Origin: Leisingera sp. ANG59
Lineage (GTDB): Bacteria > Pseudomonadota > Alphaproteobacteria > Rhodobacterales > Rhodobacteraceae
NCBI RefSeq assembly: GCF_013317235.1
Contig: NZ_WLCM01000009.1
Location: forward strand, 1 to 64,000
DNA: 64,000 nt
Reading direction: 5' to 3'
Shown here: piece after piece, positions 51,719 to 60,055 of the stretch
How positions within the stretch are numbered: position 1 is the stretch's first letter
How the letters are laid out: every line of letters starts with the position of its first letter
Notes under the pieces: model-generated
Told to the model about the DNA's origin: nothing
The model's database searches: none
Seen by the model: the letters and a program-made list of their open reading frames with translations, nothing else
Position numbers and translations under genes: made by a program

Positions 51719-52662
51719 GCGTGACGTTGACAGTCCGGCACTATGCTCCGGAAGACGCAGCAGCATGGAATGCATTTGTTGCCACGTCCAAGAACGGAAC
51801 TTTCCTGCATGACCGCCGGTTCATGGAGTATCATTCTGACCGTTTTCAGGACCGTTCGCTGATTGTGGAGGCTGGCGGCAAAATTGCAGCGTTGCTGCCC
51901 GCGAATCTGAAGGGAACAGAACTGCAGTCGCACGGGGGCCTGACTTATGGCGGCCTGATCACGGGACAATCCATGTCCGCAAGCGCGATGTGCGAAACCG
52001 TTTCTGCGCTTGGGGAGTTCCTGCGCGGCGATGGGATAGCCCGGCTGCGCTATAAGCCGGTTCCGCACATCTTTCACCGCTATCCGGCCGAAGAAGACCT
52101 GTATGCGCTGTTTCAAGCGGGTGCCCGGCTGGTGCGCAGCGATTTGGCTTCAGCCATTGCGGTCGGTCACGCTCCGTCTTTCTCCAAGTCGAAGCGTCAA
52201 GGCATAACCCGCGCCGGAAAGTTCGGGCTGCAGGTATCCCAGAGCGACGACATTGCAGGGTTCTGGGACATTCTGACAGCACGCCTGCACGATGCGCATC
52301 AGGCCCGGCCTACGCACAGTCTGGAGGAACTCAAGCTTCTGAAAGACCGGTTTCCTGAAAACATCCAGCTTTGGACCGCGGGCGATTCCGAGGGTCTTCA
52401 GGGCGGGATAGTTACCTTTTCTTGCGGGCCGGTTCTGCACGCGCAGTACATGGCGGCAACAGATGACGGGAGGCAGAATGGCGCGCTGGACCTGATCATC
52501 GGGCATCTTGCGCAGTCCGGTTATGGCGGACACCGCTGGTTCAGCTTCGGAATTTCCACCACCGGCGACGGCAGGGAGCTGAACAGCGGCCTGTCCCGGC
52601 AGAAAGAAATGTTCGGTGCCCGCAGCGTGGTCTTTGAACAATATGAATGGGACGTGGAATGA
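51715..52662 (+). CDS. GNAT/FemAB-like acyltransferase
   Basis: This 315-residue protein resembles the FemAB/GNAT_6-type aminoacyl- or acyltransferases, with an N-terminal VRHYAPEDAAAWNAFVATSKNGTFLHDRRFMEYHSDRF and the C-terminal substrate region GPVLHAQYMAATDDGRQNGALDLIIGHLA. Such proteins transfer amino acids or acyl groups to cell-wall or surface glycans. The start at 51715 overlaps the propeller gene as ATGA. A second acyl-transfer function beside the beta-helix acyltransferase hints at an elaborate N-acyl amino sugar. The substrate is unknown. Confidence 0.75.
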   Translation: MSVTLTVRHYAPEDAAAWNAFVATSKNGTFLHDRRFMEYHSDRFQDRSLIVEAGGKIAALLPANLKGTELQSHGGLTYGGLITGQSMSASAMCETVSALGEFLRGDGIARLRYKPVPHIFHRYPAEEDLYALFQAGARLVRSDLASAIAVGHAPSFSKSKRQGITRAGKFGLQVSQSDDIAGFWDILTARLHDAHQARPTHSLEELKLLKDRFPENIQLWTAGDSEGLQGGIVTFSCGPVLHAQYMAATDDGRQNGALDLIIGHLAQSGYGGHRWFSFGISTTGDGRELNSGLSRQKEMFGARSVVFEQYEWDVE

Positions 52663-52694
52663 GCCGTCCGCAACAGAAATTTTAGGAGCAGCCA

Positions 52695-53792
52695 ATGACC
52701 ATTCCATTTCTGGACGTGGGTGCGGCGTACCGCGAGCTGAAGCCGGAGATCGACAAAGCCGTCGCCAGAGTCATGGACAGCGGCTGGTATATCCAGGGGC
52801 CGGAAGTTGAAGCCTTTGAAGACGACTTCGCCAAGTTCTGCAATGTTACCCATGCCATTGGTGTCGGCAATGGACTGGACGCGCTTGTTCTTTCGCTGCG
52901 CGCCTTGGGCATTGGAGCCGGCGACGAAGTCATTGTCCCCAGCAATACCTACATCGCCACCTGGCTTGCGGTCTCACAGGTTGGTGCAACAATTGTGCCG
53001 GTCGAACCGGAAATTGCACTCCACACGATCTCGGCCGAAAGTTGCATGAAGGTCATGACCAGCAAAACGCGGGCGATTATTCCAGTCCACCTGTATGGGC
53101 AGCCCGCAGATCTGAACCCGCTGCTGCAGCTGGCCCGTGAAAACGGTATCTTCATTATCGAAGACGCTGCCCAAGCACATGGCGCAGGATACCGCAGCGA
53201 GGTGATCGGAGGTTTCGGCGATCTGACCTGCTGGAGTTTCTACCCGGGCAAGAACCTTGGCGCTCTTGGGGATGGCGGCGCGGTTACCACCAGGAACCCC
53301 GATCTGGCGAAACGGGTGCGCCTCCTGTCCAACTACGGGTCGGAAAAGAAGTACATGCACGAAGTTGCAGGCACGAACAGCCGTCTGGACCCGGTTCAGG
53401 CAGCGGTGCTGCGTGTCAAGCTTCGTCACCTGGCAGGTTGGAACGAGCGCCGCCGCACTATTGCCCGCCGGTATCTGGAAGGGCTGCAAGGGCTGGATCT
53501 TGTGCTGCCGGAGGTGCCGCAATGGGCGGACCCGGTCTGGCACCTGTTCGTGGTGCGCAGCAAGGAGCGCGATGCTTTGGCCACCCGTTTGACCGCTAAG
53601 GGTGTACAGAGCCTGATTCACTACCCGCTGCCGCCGCACCTGCAGGGCGCCTATGCGGCCCTAAGCTATTCCGAAGGCGATTTTCCTGTTGCCGAACAAC
53701 TGGCAAAGGAGGTTCTGAGCCTGCCTATGGGCCCGCATCTGACTGAGCAGCAAGCCAGCCAAGTCATTGACGCCCTGCGGCGTGCAACCTGA
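52695..53792 (+). CDS. DegT/DnrJ/EryC1-family sugar aminotransferase (FdtB/QdtB-like)
   Basis: This 365-residue PLP enzyme has Asp157 in EDAAQAHGA and the Schiff-base Lys186 in FYPGKNLGALGDGGA. It transfers an amino group to a keto-sugar nucleotide. Together with the FdtA-like 3,4-ketoisomerase at 54783 it fits synthesis of a dTDP-3-amino-3,6-dideoxyhexose. It is preceded by AGGAG, 32 nt after the GNAT gene, in the same operon. Confidence 0.92.
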   Translation: MTIPFLDVGAAYRELKPEIDKAVARVMDSGWYIQGPEVEAFEDDFAKFCNVTHAIGVGNGLDALVLSLRALGIGAGDEVIVPSNTYIATWLAVSQVGATIVPVEPEIALHTISAESCMKVMTSKTRAIIPVHLYGQPADLNPLLQLARENGIFIIEDAAQAHGAGYRSEVIGGFGDLTCWSFYPGKNLGALGDGGAVTTRNPDLAKRVRLLSNYGSEKKYMHEVAGTNSRLDPVQAAVLRVKLRHLAGWNERRRTIARRYLEGLQGLDLVLPEVPQWADPVWHLFVVRSKERDALATRLTAKGVQSLIHYPLPPHLQGAYAALSYSEGDFPVAEQLAKEVLSLPMGPHLTEQQASQVIDALRRAT

Positions 53793-53821
53793 AATCCAAA
53801 AAGAAATCGCATACAGCACTC

Positions 53822-54775
53822 ATGACACATGCCGACACAAAAGGGCCGGTTTGCTCGATCGTCTGCACGACGTACAATCACAGCCGGTATTGCAGGACAT
53901 CGCTAGAGTCCATTTTTTCTCAGGACTACCCGTACATTGAAATAGTTATCATTGATGACGGATCAACTGATGGCAACGTGGCAGAGCTCAAGGCTGCGCT
54001 GGAAAACTCGCCATTCCCGTACAAACTGATCGAGCAGGAAAACACCGGGAACATTCCGCTGAATGTCAACCGCGCCATCCAAGCGGCGACCGGCAGCTAT
54101 CTTTCACTATTTTCGCTGGATGACATTCTGCTTCCCGGCTGCATATCGGGCAAAATGAAAATCATTCAGGAGGCTCCCGGCACAGTGCTTGTTGCCAATA
54201 CCTGCAACAAGGAAATTGATGGAGCGGGCCGCACAGTCACCGAGCATTTCGCGTCACCGCTGTTCAGCAAAAGCTTCGCGTCTGCCAGTGAGCTGTTGGA
54301 AATCGAATACGAGCAGCTGGGCACGATCTATATGCAAGGCGCAGTTGTTCAGACCAAAATGGTCCGCGCCGTGGGCGGTATGGACCCCGATATTTCTGGG
54401 GACGATCTCATTCTGCGGACCAAAATGCTAAAGTACATGGTTGCCCATCCAGAGCTAAAGTTCAGCCTGGTTCACGAACCCGGTATGGCATACCGCAAGC
54501 ACAGCTCGAATATTCATCTGAATACCTGGAATCAGATCAAGACCGTGACGGACTGGCATGCCCGTTATTTCCCGGACCGGCCTCTACCTGATCTTGCGCG
54601 CAAATGGATCTACCATTTTGTCGGGCAATCACTGAAAACCGGCAATTATCAAGTGATCCAGACCGCGCAGAATTACAGCCCGCTGCTTGATGGCATCATT
54701 TCTGACCACCGCAAAACATGGAAATACAAGCGGCGTCGGGCCAAGGCAGCCGTCAGAAGGCTGATCGGGCTGTAA
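53822..54775 (+). CDS. Family 2 glycosyltransferase
   Basis: This 317-residue GT-A fold enzyme has the N-terminal CSIVCTTYNHSRYCRTSLESIFSQDYPYIEIVIIDDGSTD and the DXD-type SLDD in SLFSLDDILL, binding a nucleotide sugar and metal. It lacks membrane segments apart from possible peripheral association through its basic C-terminus (KYKRRRAKAAVRRLIGL). It may add the amino sugar made by the operon to a surface glycan. It is convergent with the ketoisomerase gene, with 7 nt between stops. Its GC content is low for this genome, consistent with transfer. Confidence 0.9.
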   Translation: MTHADTKGPVCSIVCTTYNHSRYCRTSLESIFSQDYPYIEIVIIDDGSTDGNVAELKAALENSPFPYKLIEQENTGNIPLNVNRAIQAATGSYLSLFSLDDILLPGCISGKMKIIQEAPGTVLVANTCNKEIDGAGRTVTEHFASPLFSKSFASASELLEIEYEQLGTIYMQGAVVQTKMVRAVGGMDPDISGDDLILRTKMLKYMVAHPELKFSLVHEPGMAYRKHSSNIHLNTWNQIKTVTDWHARYFPDRPLPDLARKWIYHFVGQSLKTGNYQVIQTAQNYSPLLDGIISDHRKTWKYKRRRAKAAVRRLIGL

Positions 54776-54782
54776 CGCAGTT

Positions 54783-55193
54783 TCAGGCTGCGCCTACAGC
54801 CTGCAGGAACTCTCCGCGGTCGCGAATGTAATCGCTTTCCTTGTAGGTGTCCGAGGCCATCACCATGCAAACGGACCCGGACGAAAAATTGTCCAGATAG
54901 CGCCACATCATCGGGCACACATAAACGCCGTAGTAGGAGCGGTTCAGATGGAAGCGCTTTGCCTCAAAACCATCGTCGAGCACCAAGTCAAAACTGCCCG
55001 ACATGCAAATTACAAACTGGTGCAGTTCCTTGTGGGCATGCTCTCCCCGATCGGAGCCCCCCGGAACGTCATACAGATAGTAGACCCGCTTGATATCAAA
55101 CGGGACATGATTGTTTCCTTCGACAAAAGTCAGGTTGCCCCGCACATCTGTAATTTTTGGCAGGTCAATAATTTGGCAGTCTTTCAGTGGCAC
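54783..55193 (-). CDS. FdtA/QdtA-like dTDP-4-keto-6-deoxyglucose 3,4-ketoisomerase
   Basis: This 136-residue cupin has the FdtA signatures DLPKITDVRGNLTFVEGNNHVPFDIKRVYYLYDVPGG, RGEHAHKELHQFVICMSGSFDLVLDDG and YVCPMMWRYLDNFS. It converts dTDP-4-keto-6-deoxyglucose to the 3-keto isomer used by FdtB/QdtB aminotransferases. FdtA and QdtA differ in C4 stereochemistry, which I cannot assign. The start is GTG at 55193 with a weak ribosome-binding site. It is encoded opposite to the rest of the operon. The 269-nt gap upstream (55194-55462) holds its promoter and the ALDH terminator but no gene. Confidence 0.9.
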   Translation of the reverse strand: MPLKDCQIIDLPKITDVRGNLTFVEGNNHVPFDIKRVYYLYDVPGGSDRGEHAHKELHQFVICMSGSFDLVLDDGFEAKRFHLNRSYYGVYVCPMMWRYLDNFSSGSVCMVMASDTYKESDYIRDRGEFLQAVGAA

Positions 55194-55411
55194 GGGATCA
55201 TCACTCAGCTTTTTGGTCCTAAAGCAGCCTCTCTGAGAAACCGGACAGGGGATGCTTTACGTTTCACTTGACCGCTGGAACCCGCGGGGCACGGGCCTCC
55301 AAGAGGCCTGAACCTCTTATCGCAACCATGCAACAGTGTGAAGGCCCGCGGCATGCACGCTTCCGTACAGGGCGGCAACGCGGAGGGCATTCACTGACTT
55401 ACCCGAACACC

Positions 55412-55438
55412 ACAAAAAAGCCGCCCTTTCGGGCGGCT
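55412..55438 (-). terminator. Terminator of the aldehyde dehydrogenase gene
   Basis: A perfect 8-bp stem AGCCGCCC/GGGCGGCT (55419-55426 with 55431-55438, loop TTTC) is followed on the minus strand by a run of T residues. Confidence 0.93.
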
Positions 55439-55462
55439 AACAATCTGCAGGACAGGTTCAGG

Positions 55463-56902
55463 TTATTCGGCCGCCCAGCCACCGACGGCCTTCACTTCCA
55501 GGAAGTCCTCGATGCCCCATTTGCCGCCTTCGCGGCCTTTGCCGGACTGCTTCATGCCGCCAAAGGGCGAGCCGGCCGAGCGGGATTTGCCGTTCATCTC
55601 CACCATGCCGGAGCGCAGGGCGCGGGCCATGCGGTTTGCGCGGGCCCCGTCCTGGGTCTGCACATAGTTGGTGAGGCCATAAGGCGTGTCGTTGGCAATC
55701 TCGACCGCTTCTTCCTCGCTCTCGAACGGGATGATCGACAGCACCGGGCCAAAGATTTCCTCGCGTGCGATGGTCATCTGATTGTTCACATCGGCAAAGA
55801 CGGTGGGCTTCACATAATAACCCTTGTTCAGACCATCCGGACGGCCGGTGCCGCCGGCCACCAGCCGGGCGCCTTCGTCGATGCCCTTCTGGATCAGATC
55901 CTGGATCTTGTTCCACTGCATCTCATTGACCACCGGGCCGATGTGGCGGCCTGGCTGATCAGCCGGGCCGACCTCGACCTTGGCGGCCACTTCCGCGGCC
56001 TCGGCAACAACCCGGTCATAGATGCTGTTCTGCACCAGCATCCGGCTGGGAGCGTTGCAGCTCTGGCCGGTGTTCTGCATCATGTGCAGCACGCCGCGCT
56101 TCACAGCCTTCTCGTCGGCATCTTCAAAGATCACATTGGCGCCTTTTCCGCCCAGTTCCAGATCCACTTTCTTCAGCGTCGGCGCAGCAGCCTGGGTGAT
56201 CGCGATGCCCGCTCGGGTGGAGCCGGTGAAGGAGATCATGTCCACGTCCGGATGGGTAGTCAGCTGCGAGCCGACCCCCGGGCCGTCGCCGTTCACCAGG
56301 TTGAAGACGCCCGCCGGGAAGCCGGCCTCATCCATCAGCTCGGCAAAGATCATCGCGTTGAGCGGGCTCTGCTCGGACGGTTTCAGCACCATGGTGCAGC
56401 CGGCCACCGCCGCAGCGCCGACCTTGAGCGTCACCTGGTTCATCGGCCAGTTCCACGGAGTGATCAGGGCGCAGACGCCCACCGCCTCGTGAATGATGCG
56501 GTCGTTGGGGCTGCGGTCGTTCAGCGGCGCGTCAAAAGGAAACTCCTTGGCCGCGGCGATGAAGTTACGAAGGTGCCAGCTGCCGGCGCCCACCTGCGAA
56601 GTGCGCGACATGTCGATCGGCGCGCCCATTTCCAGCGACATCGCTTGGGCCAGGTCTTCGGCGCGGGCCTCGTAGACATCGATCAGTTTCTCGACCAACG
56701 CGATGCGCTCCGCCACCGGGGTGGCCATCCAGCCCGGTAACGCCGCCTTGGCCGCGGCCACGGCGGCGTTGGTGTCGGCTTCAGAGCCCAGCGAGATCAC
56801 TGCGCAGGGTTCTTCTGTCGAGGGGTTAATCACCTCGAAATCGTTAGCGGCAGAAGGGGCGACCCACTGGCCGTTGATGTAAAATTCGCGTTTCTCGATC
56901 AT
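55463..56902 (-). CDS. NAD(P)-dependent aldehyde dehydrogenase
   Basis: This 479-residue ALDH-superfamily enzyme has ITPWNWPMNQ, LELGGKGAN with the general-base Glu, and the catalytic cysteine in NTGQSCNAPSRM. It oxidises an aldehyde to an acid in the cytoplasm; the substrate is not determined. It is divergent from a 1-Cys peroxiredoxin, and an 18-bp perfect palindrome lies in the shared upstream gap, 97 nt before its start. No pathway partner is adjacent. Confidence 0.93.
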   Translation of the reverse strand: MIEKREFYINGQWVAPSAANDFEVINPSTEEPCAVISLGSEADTNAAVAAAKAALPGWMATPVAERIALVEKLIDVYEARAEDLAQAMSLEMGAPIDMSRTSQVGAGSWHLRNFIAAAKEFPFDAPLNDRSPNDRIIHEAVGVCALITPWNWPMNQVTLKVGAAAVAGCTMVLKPSEQSPLNAMIFAELMDEAGFPAGVFNLVNGDGPGVGSQLTTHPDVDMISFTGSTRAGIAITQAAAPTLKKVDLELGGKGANVIFEDADEKAVKRGVLHMMQNTGQSCNAPSRMLVQNSIYDRVVAEAAEVAAKVEVGPADQPGRHIGPVVNEMQWNKIQDLIQKGIDEGARLVAGGTGRPDGLNKGYYVKPTVFADVNNQMTIAREEIFGPVLSIIPFESEEEAVEIANDTPYGLTNYVQTQDGARANRMARALRSGMVEMNGKSRSAGSPFGGMKQSGKGREGGKWGIEDFLEVKAVGGWAAE

Positions 56903-56998
56903 CTGGGAACTCCCAATTCAGAGGTGTTTCTGGTCCCGGCTTGCCGGTTTGGCGGCCACTCTGTCACTGCGCTTTGGAGTGGGCAAGGGGATTTGCGC

Positions 56999-57016
56999 AT
57001 AATTTGATCAAATTAT
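56999..57016. promoter_or_regulatory. 18-bp perfect palindrome in the ALDH-peroxiredoxin gap
   Basis: ATAATTTGATCAAATTAT is a perfect AT-rich palindrome in a GC-rich gap (56903-57169, no gene). It is positioned to bind a dimeric regulator controlling the ALDH gene, the peroxiredoxin gene or both. No regulator gene is adjacent. Confidence 0.6.
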
Positions 57017-57169
57017 CGCACACCCTGTCAATCCTCAGCTTCGGCAGCCGCCAGCGCCGCGAACAGGTGATATTTTGCGGTTTCCTTGTACGGCGGCTTT
57101 ATCGTTGCGTTAGAGTACTTAGGTATCAGCCAAGACGACTCAATACTTAACTGACAAGGAGACGCCACC

Positions 57170-57820
57170 ATGGGTTTGCGCATTAACGACACGGTCCCCG
57201 ATTTTACCGCGGAAACGGATCAGGGCACCATTACTTTCCATGACTGGATCGGCGACAGCTGGGCGATTCTGTTCTCCCACCCCAAGGATTTCACCCCGGT
57301 CTGCACCACAGAATTCTCGGTTGTTGCGCAGCTGGGCGACGAATGGACCAAGCGCAACACCAAGGTGATCGGCGTTTCGGTCGATGGTGTCGAGGACCAC
57401 AAGAAGTGGAAGAAGGACATCGAGGAATACGGCAAGGCCGCACCGGGCTTCCCGATCATTGCAGACGATGGTCTGGCAGTGTCCAAAGCGTTCGACATGC
57501 TGCCGGCTGAGGCCTACCTGCCCGATGGCCGCACGCCTGCCGACAGCGCCACGGTGCGTTCTGTCTTCATCATCGGCCCGGACAAGCAGCTGAAGCTCTC
57601 GATGACCTATCCGATGACCGTGGGCCGCAACTTTGCCGAGATCCTGCGGGCGCTGGACGGGCTGCAGATGACTGCCAAGGGTGTTGCCACCCCGGCGAAC
57701 TGGGTGCCCGGCGAGGATGTGATCATCCCGCCCACCGTTTCGAATGAAGAGGCCAAGGCGAAATTCGGCGAGTTCGAGACCATCTTCCCCTACCTGCGCA
57801 AGGTGAAGGCGCCGGAATAA
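57170..57820 (+). CDS. 1-Cys (Prx6-type) peroxiredoxin
   Basis: This 216-residue thiol peroxidase has the peroxidatic motif DFTPVCTTE (Cys45) and the Prx6-type C-terminal extension (VATPANWVPGEDVIIPPTVSNEEA). Cys45 is the only cysteine in the protein, so resolution must come from an outside thiol such as glutathione. It reduces hydrogen peroxide and organic peroxides in the cytoplasm. AAGGAG precedes the ATG. It is followed by a hairpin without a T run shared with the convergent RgpF-like gene. Confidence 0.96.
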   Translation: MGLRINDTVPDFTAETDQGTITFHDWIGDSWAILFSHPKDFTPVCTTEFSVVAQLGDEWTKRNTKVIGVSVDGVEDHKKWKKDIEEYGKAAPGFPIIADDGLAVSKAFDMLPAEAYLPDGRTPADSATVRSVFIIGPDKQLKLSMTYPMTVGRNFAEILRALDGLQMTAKGVATPANWVPGEDVIIPPTVSNEEAKAKFGEFETIFPYLRKVKAPE

Positions 57821-57836
57821 CGCCGCAAATCAATAG

Positions 57837-57862
57837 GGCTGTGCAGGCAAACCTGCGCAGCC
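57837..57862. other. Hairpin between convergent genes
   Basis: An 11-bp stem with one wobble (57837-57847 with 57852-57862, loop CAAA) lies between the peroxiredoxin and RgpF-like stops. It lacks a T run; it may aid termination on both strands. Confidence 0.45.
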
Positions 57863-57889
57863 GCCGCACTCCGGATCGGGGACCGGGAG

Positions 57890-59044
57890 TCAGATTGCCG
57901 GGAACCCCGGTGCCTTTTCCCGCCGAAGGATCTCGGCCTCCCTGGCAATGACAGCACCGAAATCACCGCTCAGGGTCCTGGCGAACCGGATCGTTGTTTC
58001 CGAGCCTTTCTCGTCCAGCCAGCATGGCGACTTCTTCAGGAAAGCCGCGCCATACAGCCGCCGCATCAGGTCCGGCTGCACGTAGCTCGCGCCTTGAATC
58101 GCTACTGCTGTCAGCAGAAAAGCCGTCAGGTCCTCGGCGGATGCATCATCCGCCAGCAGCCGCTCCCGCAGCGCATCAAGACGCGGGCGGTCCAGAAAAA
58201 CCGCTCCCCGCACGGCGGCCTTGATGTCCTCGTGCGAAAGTTCTGCCAGCCGTTGATCCAGATCGCTTGGGTCGCTCGTCATCCCATGGGAGTAGCCGCT
58301 GGAGGTGATCCATTGGCTGAGGCCGATCTCGCCGCGGCGCACCGTCACCTTCTTGTCGCTGGTCAGCGGAAACCGTTCCCAGAACTTGATAAACTTCGGG
58401 TCTGCCATCAGCCGGCCCGACATCATCAGCGCAAAGGAACAATAATGGAAGTTCCGGTGCGAGGTGGTGTAGCTCCACCGGATGCTCCGGAAGTCCTCGG
58501 GATCGACCCGGGCGTGGCCATAGTTTGACACCGCCCCGGTAAAATCCAGCCCGGTCCTTTCTGCTTCGGCGAGCCAGTCCTGCGCCCCCGGCAGCGGGAA
58601 CCAGGAGGAATCGTTGAGCAGCACCAAGCAGTCGATCTGCGCAGCCTTGTCCCTGGCCAGCAGGATGCCGTCGCGGTAGCCGCCAAAGTCATAACCGTAG
58701 TTGGCCCGTTCCAGGCACAGCCAGCAGAGATCCAGAACCCGGGCCCGGTCTGCTTCCGGCAGCGGCAGGTTGGACACTACCAAGGGCGCATAACCGCGGG
58801 AGATGAGGTACTGCAGGGCTTCAATGTGCGAAGCCAGAACACCCTGGCTGGGAAAGATCAGATAGACGGCAATCCGCGGGCTGGGCAACGCCCTGCCCTC
58901 GGTGCAGCGGGAGTTTTTCGCCAGGAACCAGTCGTAGTACTTATTTCCGAAGACATAGGTGCCGATCCGGCTGGGCAAGAGCTTCAGCTGCGCCAGCGGG
59001 CGCTTCAGCTCTCTGGTGATCTTCCAAAGCGGGGGCAGTTTCAT
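57890..59044 (-). CDS. RgpF-family (rhamnan synthesis F) protein
   Basis: This 384-residue protein matches the RgpF-type domain of surface-polysaccharide enzymes, with ANYGYDFGGYRDGILLA, LLNDSSWFPLPG and HYCSFALMMSGRLMADPKFIKFWERF. Related proteins build rhamnose-containing polysaccharides and are likely glycosyltransferases. It lies 51 nt downstream of a rhamnosyltransferase-like GT2 gene, so the pair probably builds one glycan. No membrane segment is seen. Confidence 0.85.
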   Translation of the reverse strand: MKLPPLWKITRELKRPLAQLKLLPSRIGTYVFGNKYYDWFLAKNSRCTEGRALPSPRIAVYLIFPSQGVLASHIEALQYLISRGYAPLVVSNLPLPEADRARVLDLCWLCLERANYGYDFGGYRDGILLARDKAAQIDCLVLLNDSSWFPLPGAQDWLAEAERTGLDFTGAVSNYGHARVDPEDFRSIRWSYTTSHRNFHYCSFALMMSGRLMADPKFIKFWERFPLTSDKKVTVRRGEIGLSQWITSSGYSHGMTSDPSDLDQRLAELSHEDIKAAVRGAVFLDRPRLDALRERLLADDASAEDLTAFLLTAVAIQGASYVQPDLMRRLYGAAFLKKSPCWLDEKGSETTIRFARTLSGDFGAVIAREAEILRREKAPGFPAI

Positions 59045-59095
59045 CTTCTCTGGCCTCTTTATCTCTTCAAAAATCTGGCGCTACCGGGCCAGGTC

Positions 59096-59974
59096 TTAAA
59101 CCCAGGGCGGCTGCCTGTCGGCGCTCTGTTTTCCGCGGCTGCTGAGGATGGCACGGAAGTAATACCAGGCCTTGGCCCGTTTGCGTGCCGAAAGGAGGTT
59201 GAGCGGCGAGATCAGCTGCAACACAGCCTCTGCCAGCGCCCGGGAAAATCCAAAAGGCTGGCCATGCTTGCGCGCGGCATAGACCCGCGACTGACCCATG
59301 TACCAGGCTTTCAACGCCGCAGTCTTGGCGGAACGCTCGGTAGAATGACCCAGGAGGTGGCGGACCTGCGCGTCATAGACATACCGCAGCGGGCCACACT
59401 CTGCTTTCAGGCGCAGGCTGAGGTCGTCGTCCTCGTGGAACAGGAAAATCTTGGGATCAAACCCGCCCACCTGTTCGAAGGCGGATCTGCGCACCAGCAG
59501 CGCGCCCCCGGACAGAACGGGCACCTCGCCATCCTGTTGTGCAGCGTCGCGGCCCAGCCAGAGCGATTTCGGAATCAGCTTGCTGCGGCGCTTGAAGAAC
59601 AGCGACTCGTCGCCTTTGACGATCCGGGTGTTAAAGGCTGATGCCTCCGGATGGGCATCTGCGGCGGCCAGCAGCTGCTCCAGCGTGTCCGGAAAAAGCT
59701 CGGCATCCGGGTTCACAAAGAACAGGAACTCGGTATCGGCTTGCTGCGCGCCCTGATTGCACGCGCGGCCGAAACCCGCATTTTCAGAGTTGGCAATGAA
59801 GCAGGCCCCATGTTCCGCGGCCAGGGTCCGGGTTGCATCAGCATCGCGTGACGAGTTGTCGACCAGGATGACGGAAACCCCGGACGGGATGGAGCGCAGC
59901 AGGTTTTCAACAATCACCGAGGAATTATAGGTGACCGTGACGATGGAAATACGGGAATTCAAAGGCTGATCCAT
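59096..59974 (-). CDS. Family 2 glycosyltransferase, rhamnosyltransferase-like (WbbL type)
   Basis: This 292-residue GT2 enzyme has ISIVTVTYNSSVIVENLLRSI, the nucleotide-binding ILVDNSSRD, GFGRACNQGAQQ, the metal-binding FFVNPDAELFP and GGALLVRRSAFEQVGGFDPKIFLFHEDDDLSLRL, which are typical of WbbL-like rhamnosyltransferases. It is followed by the RgpF-like gene and preceded by the pnp terminator, so it has its own promoter in a short (81-nt) gap. Confidence 0.9.
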   Translation of the reverse strand: MDQPLNSRISIVTVTYNSSVIVENLLRSIPSGVSVILVDNSSRDADATRTLAAEHGACFIANSENAGFGRACNQGAQQADTEFLFFVNPDAELFPDTLEQLLAAADAHPEASAFNTRIVKGDESLFFKRRSKLIPKSLWLGRDAAQQDGEVPVLSGGALLVRRSAFEQVGGFDPKIFLFHEDDDLSLRLKAECGPLRYVYDAQVRHLLGHSTERSAKTAALKAWYMGQSRVYAARKHGQPFGFSRALAEAVLQLISPLNLLSARKRAKAWYYFRAILSSRGKQSADRQPPWV

Positions 59975-59997
59975 AAGCGTCCCGGCAGAAATTGAAT

Positions 59998-60030
59998 AGC
60001 CCGGGGCACGGCTTATGCGCGCCCCGGGCT
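59998..60030 (-). terminator. Probable terminator of pnp
   Basis: A perfect 10-bp GC-rich stem (59998-60007 with 60021-60030, 13-nt loop) lies 26 nt past the pnp stop. The following minus-strand sequence, ATTCAATTTCTG, is only weakly T-rich, so termination may be partial. Confidence 0.65.
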
Positions 60031-60055
60031 GTTTATGTCAGGTCAGAAGAGGGGA

